Part shown: piece after piece, positions 8,710-17,952 of the stretch
How the letters are laid out: every line of letters begins with the position of its first letter
Numbering within the stretch: position 1 is the stretch's first letter
Source: CAZUWH01 sp964624075
GTDB taxonomy: Bacteria > Pseudomonadota > Alphaproteobacteria > Rhodospirillales > Rhodospirillaceae
NCBI GenBank assembly: GCA_964624075.1
Contig: CAZUWH010000002.1
Coordinates: 1 to 64,000 of the forward strand
Reading direction: 5' to 3'
DNA length: 64,000 bases
The notes under the pieces: model-generated
The model's database searches: none
What the model saw: only the letters and a program-made list of their open reading frames with translations
Told to the model about the DNA's origin: nothing
Translations under genes and position numbers: made by a program

Positions 8710-9855
8710 ATGTCCGATCAGGCGGGCCAGATGAACCAGACCAATCAGACGAACCGGCGAACGGGCCGGCAGGGACATCTCCGGCATCTTGTTGCGATGG
8801 CCCTTGCCGCCGCTGTCCTGTATGGAGGGTGGTGGGTTTACGCCGCGGCGACAGTGAAAAGAGATCTGGCCGCGTGGGCCACTCGCCAGCGTAGCCATGG
8901 TTGGGACGTGACCCTTCCCGAGCTAGCCATCGGTGGTTTCCCGTTCGGGATTATCGTTACTGTGGGCCCGGTGTCCGTTACGGCTCCGGTTGATTCGGGC
9001 AGCTGGATGTGGCAGAGTCCTGGCTTGAAAGCCGTCGTTCATCCTTTCGACTGGAGCCGGGCCACGTTCCATGCCCCCGGTGTTCACACGATTCGCCTCT
9101 CCCGCCACGGCGCCCTCGTGACCTTGAGTGCCGGGACCTTGACCGTTGCCGTGAGCTACACCCTACGCGGGCAGCCGCAACGGTATGCCATGCGTTTTGG
9201 CAGGACCAGGATCGAAGGACTCGCCGCGCCGATCGACGTACAGTTCTTGCAGGGCACGGTGAAGTGGTCCAATGACAGCCAGACCATCGTCGCCGTTTTT
9301 GATGGCGCTGGAATCGACCTACCGCCGGCACTTGATCTGCCTGTCGGTGCACGGGTCGAGGCCGTGGGGTTCAAAAGCCGGATCATCGGCACCATTCCGC
9401 CTGGCGACCTGGCCCAGGCTCTGGCCAGATGGCGGGAGGCAGGGGGAACCGTTGAGGTGGAAGCCCTTGCCATCGACTGGCCCCCTCTGAAACTGCATGG
9501 CAGTGGGACCCTGGCGCTGGATGAACAGCTCCAGCCCATTGGCGCCATGACGGCCCGTATCCAGGGGTTTTTTGCGGCCGTGGATTCCCTCTCTCAGCGC
9601 GGCGTGATACGTTCACGGGATGCCAGCATGGCCAAGGTGATTCTGGGCATGCTGGCCCAGTCTCCGCCGGAAGGCGGTCCGCCGGTGATCAGCCTTCCCC
9701 TGACGGTCCAGGAACGGACGTTGCAGGCCGGCCCGGTCCGGCTCATCCGCCTGCCTGACATCCGCTGGTCGGCGCGCCATGATCCGGGACCGGAGCCGCG
9801 GGGACCGGTACGTCTGCTGCGACCACACGGTTCACCGGTGGAGGGGGGAGAGTGA
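8710..9855 (+). CDS. DUF2125 domain protein, membrane-anchored
   Basis: A 381-residue protein of the alphaproteobacterial DUF2125 family, function unknown. A charged amino end is followed by one hydrophobic segment (about residues 25-45, LVAMALAAAVLYGGWWVYAA) typical of a signal anchor, placing the rest in the periplasm. Then come the family landmarks RSHGWDVTLPELAIGGFPFG and VHPFDWSRATFHAPG. The last 40 residues are proline- and arginine-rich and vary in the family. Its stop codon overlaps a GTG (9852) that begins the next, frameshifted reading frame, which suggests coupling between the two genes in the ancestor. Confidence 0.85.
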   Translation: MSDQAGQMNQTNQTNRRTGRQGHLRHLVAMALAAAVLYGGWWVYAAATVKRDLAAWATRQRSHGWDVTLPELAIGGFPFGIIVTVGPVSVTAPVDSGSWMWQSPGLKAVVHPFDWSRATFHAPGVHTIRLSRHGALVTLSAGTLTVAVSYTLRGQPQRYAMRFGRTRIEGLAAPIDVQFLQGTVKWSNDSQTIVAVFDGAGIDLPPALDLPVGARVEAVGFKSRIIGTIPPGDLAQALARWREAGGTVEVEALAIDWPPLKLHGSGTLALDEQLQPIGAMTARIQGFFAAVDSLSQRGVIRSRDASMAKVILGMLAQSPPEGGPPVISLPLTVQERTLQAGPVRLIRLPDIRWSARHDPGPEPRGPVRLLRPHGSPVEGGE

Positions 9856-10550
9856 CCGGTAACGCGTACCTGACAACACCGCCGATAACGCTGTCGCGGC
9901 CTTTCTGAAACGGGTGGCGGACCATCCCTGCAAGAGCGACAGGCGGCGTGGCCGTCTGATCTTTGCGGATGGATGCCACGGCTAGTCGCGGTCCCACCTG
10001 GACTCAGGCTATGTTCCTTCAGGGGGAGATGTTCCGTGCTGCAGCCACGCTGGGCGGCCTGGAGATCCAGCTCGTCTACTACCGCGGCCGTAGCGAATGT
10101 CGGGCCAGCCGCTGGCTTGTCGAAGCCGATGCACTGCTAGCCCTGATGCGTAAGGTCGCCTGCGCCGCCGGCCCGACGCAGATCGAACGGGTCTTGCGAC
10201 ACGCCCTGGCGGAAGCTGGGGCGGGAGTCGATGCGGTGGTGTTCATCGGCGACTGCATGGAAGAAAATATCGACCGGCTGGCTGCGGCCGCTGGTGTGCT
10301 CGGTCTGGCGGGTGTACCGGTCTTCCTGTTCCATGAAGGACTCGATCCGATCGCAGACGGCGCGTTCCGTCTGGTTGCGCGCATCACCTGGGGCGCCTGC
10401 TGTCGGTTCGATGCCGGCAGTCCGGATGAACTGCGCGCACTCCTGACGGCGGTGGTGGTCTATGCTGCAGGCGGTCAGAAGGCATTGCGCGATTACTGGC
10501 ACCAGGTTGGTGGGCCGGTCTTGCGTCTCACCCGCCAGATGCAGTCTTGA
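9852..10550 (+). pseudogene. frameshifted VWA-like domain protein
   Basis: The main frame from about 9969 encodes MDATASR, a MIDAS-like Asp-x-Thr-x-Ser metal site, followed by GLEIQLVYYRG, VDAVVFIGDCMEE and a Rossmann-like von Willebrand A fold of about 195 residues; relatives are conserved unknown proteins in Rhodospirillales. The amino-terminal part AVAAFLKRVADHP...RGRLIFA is readable in another frame immediately upstream and should join directly to MDATASR, but one extra G at 9968 breaks the junction. A further shift separates it from GTG 9852, which overlaps the preceding stop codon. Translation from the internal TTG/ATG at 9963-9969 could still make the domain without its first strand. 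A sequencing error is an alternative. Confidence 0.65.
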
Positions 10551-10636
10551 CAGGAGCCGCCACGACGCCAGGCGCGTTCTAGCGCTTGCGGACGAGCGGG
10601 CCAGGGTTTCTTGGCCCGCGTGTCCAGGTTCAGGTG

Positions 10637-11998
10637 TTACGGTGCCGGGCTGATGCCCGTCAGGGCTGTAAGCAAAGGCCGCGCCTTGATCATAGTTTCC
10701 TCCCACTCCGCGGCGGGGTCCGAATCATGGACGATGCCGCCGCCGGCATGGGCGGCAACGCGTTCGCCATCGACCACCAGGGTGCGGATGACGATCGCGG
10801 AATCCATGGCGCCATTGCTGCTCAGCCAGAGAATGGTCCCGCAATAGGGACCGCGCCGGCAGGGTTCCAGTTCGGCAATGATTTCCATGGCCCGGATCTT
10901 GGGTGCGCCGGTGACGGAACCTCCGGGAAAGGCGCCATGCAGAAGGTCAACGGCTGTCCGTCCTGCGGCCAGCCGACCCTCGATGACCGACACCAGATGA
11001 TGGACGCTGGCAAAGCGCTCGAGCTGGCACAAGGCAGGCACCTGCACGCTGCCGGGCTGGCAGACCTTGGCCAGATCGTTGCGTAACAGGTCTACGATCA
11101 TCAGATTCTCGGCATGGTCCTTTGCGCTGGCTGTCAGGGCTGCGGCGAGGGCGGCATCTGCTGTCGCGGTGGCGCCGCGGGGACGGGTGCCCTTGATGGG
11201 ACAAGTCTCGACCCGGCCATCACGCTCCACTTTCAGGAATCGTTCGGGCGAAGCCGACAGAATGAATTGCTTCTTTCCCAGGCTGAGACAGGCGGCAAAG
11301 GGCGCAGGTGTCAGGGCTCGCAGCCGCCGGTACAGCATGAAAGGCGTGAGACCGGCTGGCAGGGAGGCCGTGAAACGTTGCGACAGGTTAACCTGGAAGA
11401 CCTCACCGGCCGTAATGGCCTCGATCACCCGCTGGACTTTGGCCTCGTAGTCGGCCCGGGTAATGTCGGCCTGCCAGGATCCGTGTGGTGTCCAGTCCAC
11501 CGGTGGCAGCACGGCTGCGGCCATCATCCGTTGGGCCAGGTGATGGGCGCTGGCCTCGTCCGGCGCAGTGACCCATGCCTGACGGGTGGCGGGGGCGAAG
11601 ATTGCCACCGAGTCGTAAATGCCCACGGCCAGATCAGGTAGGACAAAAGTGGCAGGCTGCGGAGGGGGCAGGCGCTCCAGCCGTCCGTTCAGTTCATACC
11701 CGAGAAAGCCGACCATATTACCTGTGAAAGGAGACTTATCTACATAGTTTGCAACCAGTTGTGCCTGGGCCAGCAGGGTAGTCAGCAGGGTAAAAGGATT
11801 CTGCATCGTTTCCATCTGACGTGTGATCCAGCGCCGTGGGCGCACGGTCACATAGGACAGACCGGCACCATCGGCTGAATCGAGCAGCACGGCACCCGTC
11901 TCGCCGGCAAATGCGGCATAGACGGAGAGCGGATCACGATAAGGAACGGGAACGCGTACGCCCCCTTCGGGCTGGCGGGACCTATCGGGCACGGCCAC
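10637..11998 (-). CDS. pabB: aminodeoxychorismate synthase component I
   Basis: PabB converts chorismate with ammonia (from PabA) into 4-amino-4-deoxychorismate, a folate precursor. The protein of 453 residues has the chorismate-binding landmarks FQVNLSQRF, LSASPERFL, CPIKGTRPRG and PGGSVTGAPKIRAMEII. The lysine in PIKGT, where anthranilate synthase TrpE has alanine (PIAGT), favours PabB over TrpE. Length and domain order are normal; no PabC lyase domain is fused at the end. The upstream 185 bases contain the start region of the divergent etfBA operon, so a shared regulatory region is likely. Confidence 0.92.
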   Translation of the reverse strand: MAVPDRSRQPEGGVRVPVPYRDPLSVYAAFAGETGAVLLDSADGAGLSYVTVRPRRWITRQMETMQNPFTLLTTLLAQAQLVANYVDKSPFTGNMVGFLGYELNGRLERLPPPQPATFVLPDLAVGIYDSVAIFAPATRQAWVTAPDEASAHHLAQRMMAAAVLPPVDWTPHGSWQADITRADYEAKVQRVIEAITAGEVFQVNLSQRFTASLPAGLTPFMLYRRLRALTPAPFAACLSLGKKQFILSASPERFLKVERDGRVETCPIKGTRPRGATATADAALAAALTASAKDHAENLMIVDLLRNDLAKVCQPGSVQVPALCQLERFASVHHLVSVIEGRLAAGRTAVDLLHGAFPGGSVTGAPKIRAMEIIAELEPCRRGPYCGTILWLSSNGAMDSAIVIRTLVVDGERVAAHAGGGIVHDSDPAAEWEETMIKARPLLTALTGISPAP

Positions 11999-12183
11999 CT
12001 TCCGTCGTTCAACAGGGATTTGCCGGGATCTCTTCCTCCGGCCATGAAACCGCCTCTACGGGTGCCTTGCCTGCGGGCAGGCGCCCCTGTCAAAAAAATC
12101 CAGAGACATGTTGTGCGTCGCAGTACCATCAGCAATAATCCATTTCTCATGCGCGGCCTGCGCAGCCGATTCGAGGAGGGGGC

Positions 12184-12933
12184 ATGAAGGTTCTCGTATC
12201 CATCAAACGTGTTGTCGATTACAATGTCAAAACCCGTGTGAAGGCCGATGGTTCGGGTGTTGAAACAGCCAACGTGAAGATGTCCATGAATCCTTTCGAC
12301 GAGATTGCTGTCGAAGAGGCGGTCCGGCTCAAGGAAGCCGGTCTGGTGGGGGAGATCGTGGTCGTCAGCATGGGGGTTGCACAAAGCCAGGAAACCATTC
12401 GCACCGCTTTGGCCATGGGGGGGGATCGGGGGATCCTGATCCAGACCAGCGATGAGTTGCAACCGCTTGCCGTTGCCAAACTCTTGAAAGGACTGGTGGA
12501 GAAGGAGAAACCTGAACTCGTTATTCTCGGCAAACAGGCCATTGATGATGATTCCAATCAGACCGGTCAGATGCTAGCTGCTCTTTTGGGTTGGCCGCAG
12601 GCGACCTTCGCGTCAAGACTCATTCTCAAGGATGGCAAGGCCACGGTAACCCGTGAGGTGGATGGCGGTCTTGAAACCATTGAGGTGCGTCTGCCCACTG
12701 TTGTCACGACGGACCTGCGCTTGAATGAGCCGCGCTATGCCTCGTTGCCGAACATCATGAAGGCAAAGAAGAAGCCGATCGAAACGATATTGCCCTCCAC
12801 CCTTGGTGTCGATATCGCCCCGCGCTTGGCCACGCTCAAGGTGACTGAACCCTCCCGGCGCAAGGCGGGGATCAAGGTTGCCGATGTGGCCGAGCTGATA
12901 ATCAAATTGAAGAATGAAGCCAAGGTGATCTGA
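12184..12933 (+). CDS. etfB: electron transfer flavoprotein, beta subunit
   Basis: EtfB pairs with EtfA; the FAD/AMP heterodimer takes electrons from acyl-CoA dehydrogenases and similar flavoenzymes and passes them to ETF-ubiquinone oxidoreductase. The 249-residue protein has MKVLVSIKRVVDYNVK at the start, MNPFDEIAVEEAVRLKE, and the family signature near VTREVDGGLETIEVRLPTVV. A GGAGG-like site (GAGGAGGGGC) lies directly before the ATG. Its stop overlaps the etfA start (TGATG), a strong sign of translational coupling. The following dehydrogenase gene suggests use in fatty acid or CoA-ester oxidation. Confidence 0.97.
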   Translation: MKVLVSIKRVVDYNVKTRVKADGSGVETANVKMSMNPFDEIAVEEAVRLKEAGLVGEIVVVSMGVAQSQETIRTALAMGGDRGILIQTSDELQPLAVAKLLKGLVEKEKPELVILGKQAIDDDSNQTGQMLAALLGWPQATFASRLILKDGKATVTREVDGGLETIEVRLPTVVTTDLRLNEPRYASLPNIMKAKKKPIETILPSTLGVDIAPRLATLKVTEPSRRKAGIKVADVAELIIKLKNEAKVI

Positions 12934-13877
12934 TGAGCGTCCTGGTCATTGCGGAACACGATAACGCATCGCTGAAACCTTCCACCCTCCACACGGTGAC
13001 CGCCGCCAAGCTGTTTGGGACCCAGGTGCATGTTCTGGTCGCGGGTCATGGCTGTGGATCGGTAGCAGAGTCGGCTGCTCGCATCCCGGGGCTTGCCTCC
13101 GTCCTGTGCTGCGACGACGCCCGTTATACCTACTTCCTGGCCGAACCCCTGGCCTTGTTAGTCAAAAAGCTGGCCCCCAAACATACCCACGTGTTGGCGC
13201 CGTCCACGACCTTCGGCAAGAACTTCATGCCGCGGGTGGCTGCTCTTCTCGATGTCCAGCAGATTTCCGACATTGTTGCCGTCAAGGGACCAGATACCTT
13301 CGTCCGTCCGATCTATGCCGGCAATGCCCTGGCCGAAGTGACGTCGCAAGATCCCATCAAGATTTTGACCGTGCGCGGAACGGCCTTTGACATCACGCTG
13401 GCCGAGGGTGGCATGACGGCAATTGACGTGATTCCGGCAGCAGAGAACTTTGAGGGCTCACGCCATGTAGGGGGGGAACTGTCGAAATCGGTACGGCCTG
13501 AACTGACCGCGGCCCGGGTTGTTATTTCTGGTGGTCGCGGCATGCAGAACGGGGACAATTTCAAGTTGTTGGAGGCGGTGGCCGACAAACTTGGTGCCGC
13601 CGTCGGCGCCTCGCGGGCCGCTGTCGATGCCGGTTTCGTTCCCAACGACTTCCAGGTCGGTCAGACAGGCAAGATCGTTGCCCCTGATCTCTATATTGCC
13701 GTTGGGATCTCCGGCGCCATTCAGCACCTGGCAGGGATGAAGGACTCGAAAGTCATCGTTGCTATCAACAAGGACCCGGAGGCCCCCATCTTCCAGGTGG
13801 CGGACTATGGTCTGGTTGCGGATCTGTTCGTAGCGCTGCCGGAACTAGAGGCAGAACTCAATCAGCAGATCCAGTAG
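12933..13877 (+). CDS. etfA: electron transfer flavoprotein, alpha subunit
   Basis: EtfA carries the FAD of the electron transfer flavoprotein. The 314-residue protein begins MSVLVIAEHDNASLKPST and shows the carboxyl-terminal FAD-binding region SGGRGMQNGDNFKLLEAV, GASRAAVDAGF, GQTGKIVAPDLYIAVGISG and IQHLAGMKDSKVIVAINKD. All key stretches are intact and of normal length. It overlaps etfB by one base and ends in TAG, which shows that amber is a normal stop here, a point that matters for interpreting the amber-rich pseudogenes elsewhere in the window. The 3-hydroxyacyl-CoA dehydrogenase gene follows after 25 bases. Confidence 0.97.
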   Translation: MSVLVIAEHDNASLKPSTLHTVTAAKLFGTQVHVLVAGHGCGSVAESAARIPGLASVLCCDDARYTYFLAEPLALLVKKLAPKHTHVLAPSTTFGKNFMPRVAALLDVQQISDIVAVKGPDTFVRPIYAGNALAEVTSQDPIKILTVRGTAFDITLAEGGMTAIDVIPAAENFEGSRHVGGELSKSVRPELTAARVVISGGRGMQNGDNFKLLEAVADKLGAAVGASRAAVDAGFVPNDFQVGQTGKIVAPDLYIAVGISGAIQHLAGMKDSKVIVAINKDPEAPIFQVADYGLVADLFVALPELEAELNQQIQ

Positions 13878-13902
13878 GGGCTGTGCAACATGGGAGCAGG
13901 CT

Positions 13903-14778
13903 ATGGCGGGGGGAAGGATTGGTGTCATCGGCGCTGGCCAAATGGGCGCCGGAATCGCTCATGTGGCGGCGGTAGCAGGGTATGAGGTCTGTCTGCTTGA
14001 TACCAGCCCGGGCATTCTTGACCGCGCCATGGCTGCCATTATCTACAATCTGGAACGTCAGATCAGCCGGGGGACGATCGAGGCAGAGCACAGGACAGAC
14101 GTTCTGGCCCGTATTCATCCCGAAACCGGTGAACAGGCCCTGGCCGGCTGTGTCGCGGTGATCGAAGCCGTTACCGAAGACGAGGCCGTCAAGCGGTCAG
14201 TCTACGCCAGGATATGCCCGCTGTTGCAGCCAGAAACCGTTCTCGCCACCAATACCTCAACCATTTCCATCACCCGGCTGGCGGCAGCAACGGACCGGCC
14301 AGCCCGGTTCGTGGGCCTGCATTTTATGAACCCGGTGCCGGTCCTGCCATTGGTAGAAATCATTCGCGGAATCGCAACCAGCGAAGAAACTACCAGTTGG
14401 GCCAAGGTGTTCGTGACCAGCCTTGGTAAGCGATTCGTTGCCGCGGAAGATTTCCCGGCCTTCATCGTCAGCCGGATCCTGATGATGATGATCAACGAGG
14501 CGGTTTATGCATTGTATGAAGGCGTTGGCACGGTGGAGGCGGTCGACACCGCCATGCAGCTTGGTGCGCATCATCCCATGGGTCCCCTGGAACTGGCCGA
14601 CTTCATTGGTCTTGATACCTGTCTCCATGTCATGCATACCCTGCACGAGGGGTTGGCCGACACCAAATACCGGCCTTGCCCGCTGCTGGTGAAATATGTC
14701 GATGCCGGCTGGCTGGGCCGCAAAACGGGCCGTGGCTTTTATGACTATACCGGTATCCAGCCGATTCCAACGCGGTGA
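13903..14778 (+). CDS. 3-hydroxybutyryl-CoA dehydrogenase
   Basis: An NAD(P)-dependent 3-hydroxyacyl-CoA dehydrogenase of the Hbd/PaaH type, 291 residues. The nucleotide-binding loop GVIGAGQMGAGIAHVAA opens the protein, IEAVTEDEAVK and GLHFMNPVPVLPLVEII (with the catalytic His) follow, and the helical carboxyl domain has SRILMMMINEAVYALYEG and GPLELADFIGLD. It interconverts 3-hydroxybutyryl-CoA and acetoacetyl-CoA. Coming directly after etfBA it most likely serves beta-oxidation or C4-CoA metabolism (polyhydroxybutyrate or an ethylmalonyl-CoA type route). It is convergent with the smtB-like gene. Confidence 0.94.
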   Translation: MAGGRIGVIGAGQMGAGIAHVAAVAGYEVCLLDTSPGILDRAMAAIIYNLERQISRGTIEAEHRTDVLARIHPETGEQALAGCVAVIEAVTEDEAVKRSVYARICPLLQPETVLATNTSTISITRLAAATDRPARFVGLHFMNPVPVLPLVEIIRGIATSEETTSWAKVFVTSLGKRFVAAEDFPAFIVSRILMMMINEAVYALYEGVGTVEAVDTAMQLGAHHPMGPLELADFIGLDTCLHVMHTLHEGLADTKYRPCPLLVKYVDAGWLGRKTGRGFYDYTGIQPIPTR

Positions 14779-14909
14779 CATATCACCAGCCCCACCCTGA
14801 TTCACACATAGCTTCCTGCTCACGGTCGGCAAGAGTAGCGAGGCCCATCGCGTGAGTGTGTCACACCCATAAAGAAAAGAGAGAGAAGCAGGCTGTGGAG
14901 GGGAGCCCG

Positions 14910-14930
14910 TCCCCCCTGCTGCAGGGGGGA
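14910..14930. terminator. short palindrome between convergent genes
   Basis: TCCCCCCTGC-T-GCAGGGGGGA is an almost perfect 10+10 palindrome located between the convergent ends of the 3-hydroxybutyryl-CoA dehydrogenase and smtB-like genes, immediately beside the latter's stop codon. It may act as a bidirectional terminator, but there is no T run on either side, so a terminator role is only an inference. Confidence 0.4.
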
Positions 14931-16157
14931 TCACACCACCCGTCGCTCATGCAACCCCTTGATCTGCTCGTCGTTGAATCCAAGCAGGTCCTTCAGGATT
15001 GCATCCGTATGCTCGCCCAGCTTCGGTCCCAGGCTGTCGATACGGCCCGGTGTTTCTGACAGGCGTGGCATGACGTTTGGAATCAGGATCGCGTCACCGT
15101 CCATTTCGGGAATGTCCATGGCGACGAGATTCCGGCGTGCTGCAAACTGCCGGTCGCCAAAGATATCGGCAATGTTGTTCAGCGGACCGCATGGCGCCCC
15201 TGCGGCCAGGCAGAGGCTCAGAATCTCGTCGCGATTGAGGGAACCGGCCCATGCGGCGACAAGCTGATTGACTTCATGCCGGTTTTCCAGACGCTGTGTC
15301 TGCACACCATAGAGATGACTGGATGCCAGCTCCAGTCGTCCCATCGCCTGACACAACCGCTCGAACAGCTTGTCGGTGGTGCAGGCAAATGCCACCCATT
15401 TGTCGTCCTTGGTACGGAAATGACCCAGTGGTACAGCGGTCCTGATGTGCGGTCCGTAACGCTCGCGTACGGTGCCATACGCGGCATAGGCCAGCGCCAG
15501 TTCATCGGTCAGACGGAACACCGATTCATACAGGGCAACGTCGATATACTGACCCTTGCCGCTCTTCTGCTTTTCATGCAGGGCGATCAGAACGCCGATT
15601 GCGCCATAAAGTCCCGACAGATAGTCACCGAGTGTGGTCGACCCCGGTGTGACAGGGGTGTCCTTGGGCATGCCAGCCAGGTAGGCAAGCCCCCCGATGG
15701 CATGGGCAATACGGGCGAACCCGGGCCGGTCACGATACGGCCCGTTCTGGCCATAGCCCGACACGCGCAGCATGACGATGCCCGGATTGTTCTGTGCCAG
15801 TACGTCGTAACCGAGTCCCCACTTCTCCAGGGTGCCGGGGCGGAAGTTTTCGGTCACCACATCGGCTTTCGCACACAACTGACGGAAGATTTCTGCACCT
15901 TCCTTCGCACGCAAATCAAGCGTGATCGACTTTTTGTTGCGTGCTTCCGACAACCAGGCCAGGGTATCGCCGCGCTTTGAGGACGTGCCAAAGTTGCGGC
16001 AGGGATCGCCACCGATCGGGTGCTCCACCTTGATGACCGCGGCGCCGAACTCGCCCAGAATGGCGGCGCAATAGGGCGAGGCGATGAAGGTTGCTACATC
16101 CACGACCAGCATGCCCGACAGGGGCAGATCGCGTGTGAAGTTCTTGTTCTCGGTCAT
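14931..16157 (-). CDS. smtB: class III CoA-transferase, succinyl-CoA:(S)-malate CoA-transferase SmtB-like
   Basis: A CaiB/BaiF family CoA-transferase of 408 residues that resembles SmtB of Chloroflexus aurantiacus, which with SmtA moves CoA from succinyl-CoA to (S)-malate. It shows the family's ILGEFGAAVIKVEHPIGGDP, YRDRPGFARIAHAIGG and TLGDYLSGLYGAIG; the Asp of GDY (about residue 178) is the expected catalytic nucleophile that forms the mixed anhydride. The ATG at 16157 follows GGAGGAAGAGAAG. Only 26 bases separate it from the end of the smtA-like gene, so the two form an operon and probably a hetero-oligomer. The malate assignment rests on remembered similarity and context (mct, meh, mch next door); a citramalate- or itaconate-specific transferase is a possible alternative. 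Confidence 0.8.
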   Translation of the reverse strand: MTENKNFTRDLPLSGMLVVDVATFIASPYCAAILGEFGAAVIKVEHPIGGDPCRNFGTSSKRGDTLAWLSEARNKKSITLDLRAKEGAEIFRQLCAKADVVTENFRPGTLEKWGLGYDVLAQNNPGIVMLRVSGYGQNGPYRDRPGFARIAHAIGGLAYLAGMPKDTPVTPGSTTLGDYLSGLYGAIGVLIALHEKQKSGKGQYIDVALYESVFRLTDELALAYAAYGTVRERYGPHIRTAVPLGHFRTKDDKWVAFACTTDKLFERLCQAMGRLELASSHLYGVQTQRLENRHEVNQLVAAWAGSLNRDEILSLCLAAGAPCGPLNNIADIFGDRQFAARRNLVAMDIPEMDGDAILIPNVMPRLSETPGRIDSLGPKLGEHTDAILKDLLGFNDEQIKGLHERRVV

Positions 16158-16183
16158 TGTCTTCTCTTCCTCCCTGGCGTGGC

Positions 16184-17419
16184 TTAAATGACCCGGCTGT
16201 TGCGCAGCTCTTTCAGTTCGGCCGGCGCTATGTCGAGAAGGCTGCCCAGCACTTCCCGTGTGTGTTCGCCCAGACGAGGGCCAAGGCTGGTGATGCGGCC
16301 TGGCGTGCGCGACAGCCTGGGGAACACACCCGGCGCGACCACCTCTCCCACCTCCGGCACGGTGATCGTGACGAGATCGCCGCGGGCACGGAAATGGGGA
16401 TCGGCGAAGATGTCGGCGATGCTGTTGATCTGGCCGATCGGCACCTCTGCGTCGATGCATTTCTGCATGACTTCTTCACGGTTGAGCGACATGGTCCACT
16501 GCGATACCAGAGTATCGACTTCCTTGCGGGCAGCAAGGCGTTTGGCCTTGATTCCATAAAGGCCGGAGGAGGCTAGTTCCGGCTTGCTCATGGCATCCTC
16601 GACCAGGCGGGCGAACATCTTGTCGGTGGTGCAGGCGATGGCCACCCACTTGTCGTCCTTGGTACGGAAATGGCCATGCGGGCAGGCAATGACGGTACCT
16701 GCCCCCTCCCGCTCCCGGATGCGGCCGAACATGCCATAGACCGCGGCGATCTCATCGAGTTGACGGAACACCGCCTCATAGATGCCAACGTCGATCATCT
16801 GGCCACGACCGGTCTTCTGGCGCTGTCGCAGGGCGAGCATGATGCCAATGGCGCCATAGAGACCAGACATGTAGTCGCCAAGTGGGTTGGAGCCAGGCAC
16901 GACGGGCGTCTGTCCCGGAAAGCCGGCCAGATAGGACAGACCGCCAACCGCATGAGCGATATGGGCGAACCCTGGCCGGTCACGGTAGGGTCCTGTTTGG
17001 CCGTAGCCGGTGACACGCAGCATGACGAGACCCGGGTTGGTCTGGCGCAACACCTCCCATCCCAGGCCCCATTTCTCCATGGTCCCGGGTTTGAAGTTCT
17101 CGACCACGACATCACACTTGGCCACCAGCCGGCGGAACAGCTCAGCCCCCACCGGCACGCGCAGGTCAATGGTAACGGACTTCTTGTTGCGGGCTTCTGT
17201 GAGCCACATCAGGGTGGAGTCGCTGCGCTTGGTCATGGTACCGAATCGTCGTAGCGGATCGCCAGCGATGGGATGCTCCACCTTGTAAACCTCAGCCCCG
17301 AACTCGCCAAGGATGGAAGCGCTGTAAGGCCCGGCAATGAAGGTGCCGACATCGACGACTCGAATGCCTTCGAGCGGCAGGGACTGCTCGGATGCTTGCT
17401 CGGATGCTTGCTCGGACAT
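16184..17419 (-). CDS. smtA: class III CoA-transferase, succinyl-CoA:(S)-malate CoA-transferase SmtA-like
   Basis: Sister of the following smtB-like gene, 411 residues, with ILGEFGAEVYKVEHPIAGDP, YGQTGPYRDRPGFAHIAHA and PLGDYMSGLYGAIGIMLAL; Asp 182 is the expected catalytic residue. The sequence is close to Chloroflexus SmtA along its whole length, including IREREGAG and PHGHFRTKDDKWVAIACTTD. It should form malyl-CoA for the lyase encoded near 58 kb. I chose ATG 17419 because the protein then begins with the short Ser-Glu-Gln-Ala repeats seen just before the conserved LPLEGIRV; the frame is open to 17539 but that part is not family-like. The repeats (17386-17416) come from a 12-base tandem duplication. 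It is first in the leftward operon and divergent from mct. Confidence 0.82.
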   Translation of the reverse strand: MSEQASEQASEQSLPLEGIRVVDVGTFIAGPYSASILGEFGAEVYKVEHPIAGDPLRRFGTMTKRSDSTLMWLTEARNKKSVTIDLRVPVGAELFRRLVAKCDVVVENFKPGTMEKWGLGWEVLRQTNPGLVMLRVTGYGQTGPYRDRPGFAHIAHAVGGLSYLAGFPGQTPVVPGSNPLGDYMSGLYGAIGIMLALRQRQKTGRGQMIDVGIYEAVFRQLDEIAAVYGMFGRIREREGAGTVIACPHGHFRTKDDKWVAIACTTDKMFARLVEDAMSKPELASSGLYGIKAKRLAARKEVDTLVSQWTMSLNREEVMQKCIDAEVPIGQINSIADIFADPHFRARGDLVTITVPEVGEVVAPGVFPRLSRTPGRITSLGPRLGEHTREVLGSLLDIAPAELKELRNSRVI

Positions 17420-17530
17420 GACCTTTATGAAACTCCCCTGGTTGATCTTCTCGTTTTTGCTTGATATGCGGCAGCACCGCTTCTTAACATCCGCCCGCAG
17501 TGCAAATCGACCAGCCAAAGTAGCAACATG

Positions 17531-17547
17531 TGTTGTCAATCACAACA
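17531..17547. promoter_or_regulatory. candidate operator between smtA and mct
   Basis: TGTTGT-CAATC-ACAACA is a perfect 6+6 inverted repeat in the roughly 530-base non-coding region between the divergent smtA and mct genes, 112 bases upstream of the smtA start. The form TTGT-N5-ACAA resembles operators of GntR/FadR-type regulators, many of which sense organic acids or acyl-CoAs. There is no regulator gene next to it. The remainder of the region (17548-17952) holds no gene that I can support. Confidence 0.4.
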
Positions 17548-17952
17548 GAGATGATGTAGATGGACACTGGGACGACTGGACGACCATTCCGTCCCGGGGC
17601 AGACTCGCAGGAGGATGGACTCTCGTGAGGGGATGGGGAAACCCTCCTCAGGCGGCCCAGGAGCGGGCTCAAATCTCGATTCTCCCTTACGCGTGACCTT
17701 TGGTGGGGCAGGCGAGGGCAGGCCGTCCGGGGAAGGCGTTGCCGTCCTGCTCCTCCTTCCCACCCATAAGGGCACCTTCTTCCTACCTGAACGAGGGTTC
17801 CCCTGGCCAGGATTCGTGACAAGACTGCTACGGGCCGGACCAGTTTACAGGTTCTTGCCGATTCTTGCAGGTGAAAGCAGCCTTTTCATGCTGCGCCGAA
17901 ATCTGCCATCATCGGCCCGCGATGTCTTTGGGGAGGAAACCGGGGAACCGTC

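Noticed and set aside
15276..15980. Plus-strand open frame of about 230 codons within smtB, and a similar one at 16670-17254 in smtA.
   Set aside because: Both are antisense shadows that resemble each other only because the two CoA-transferase genes are homologous.
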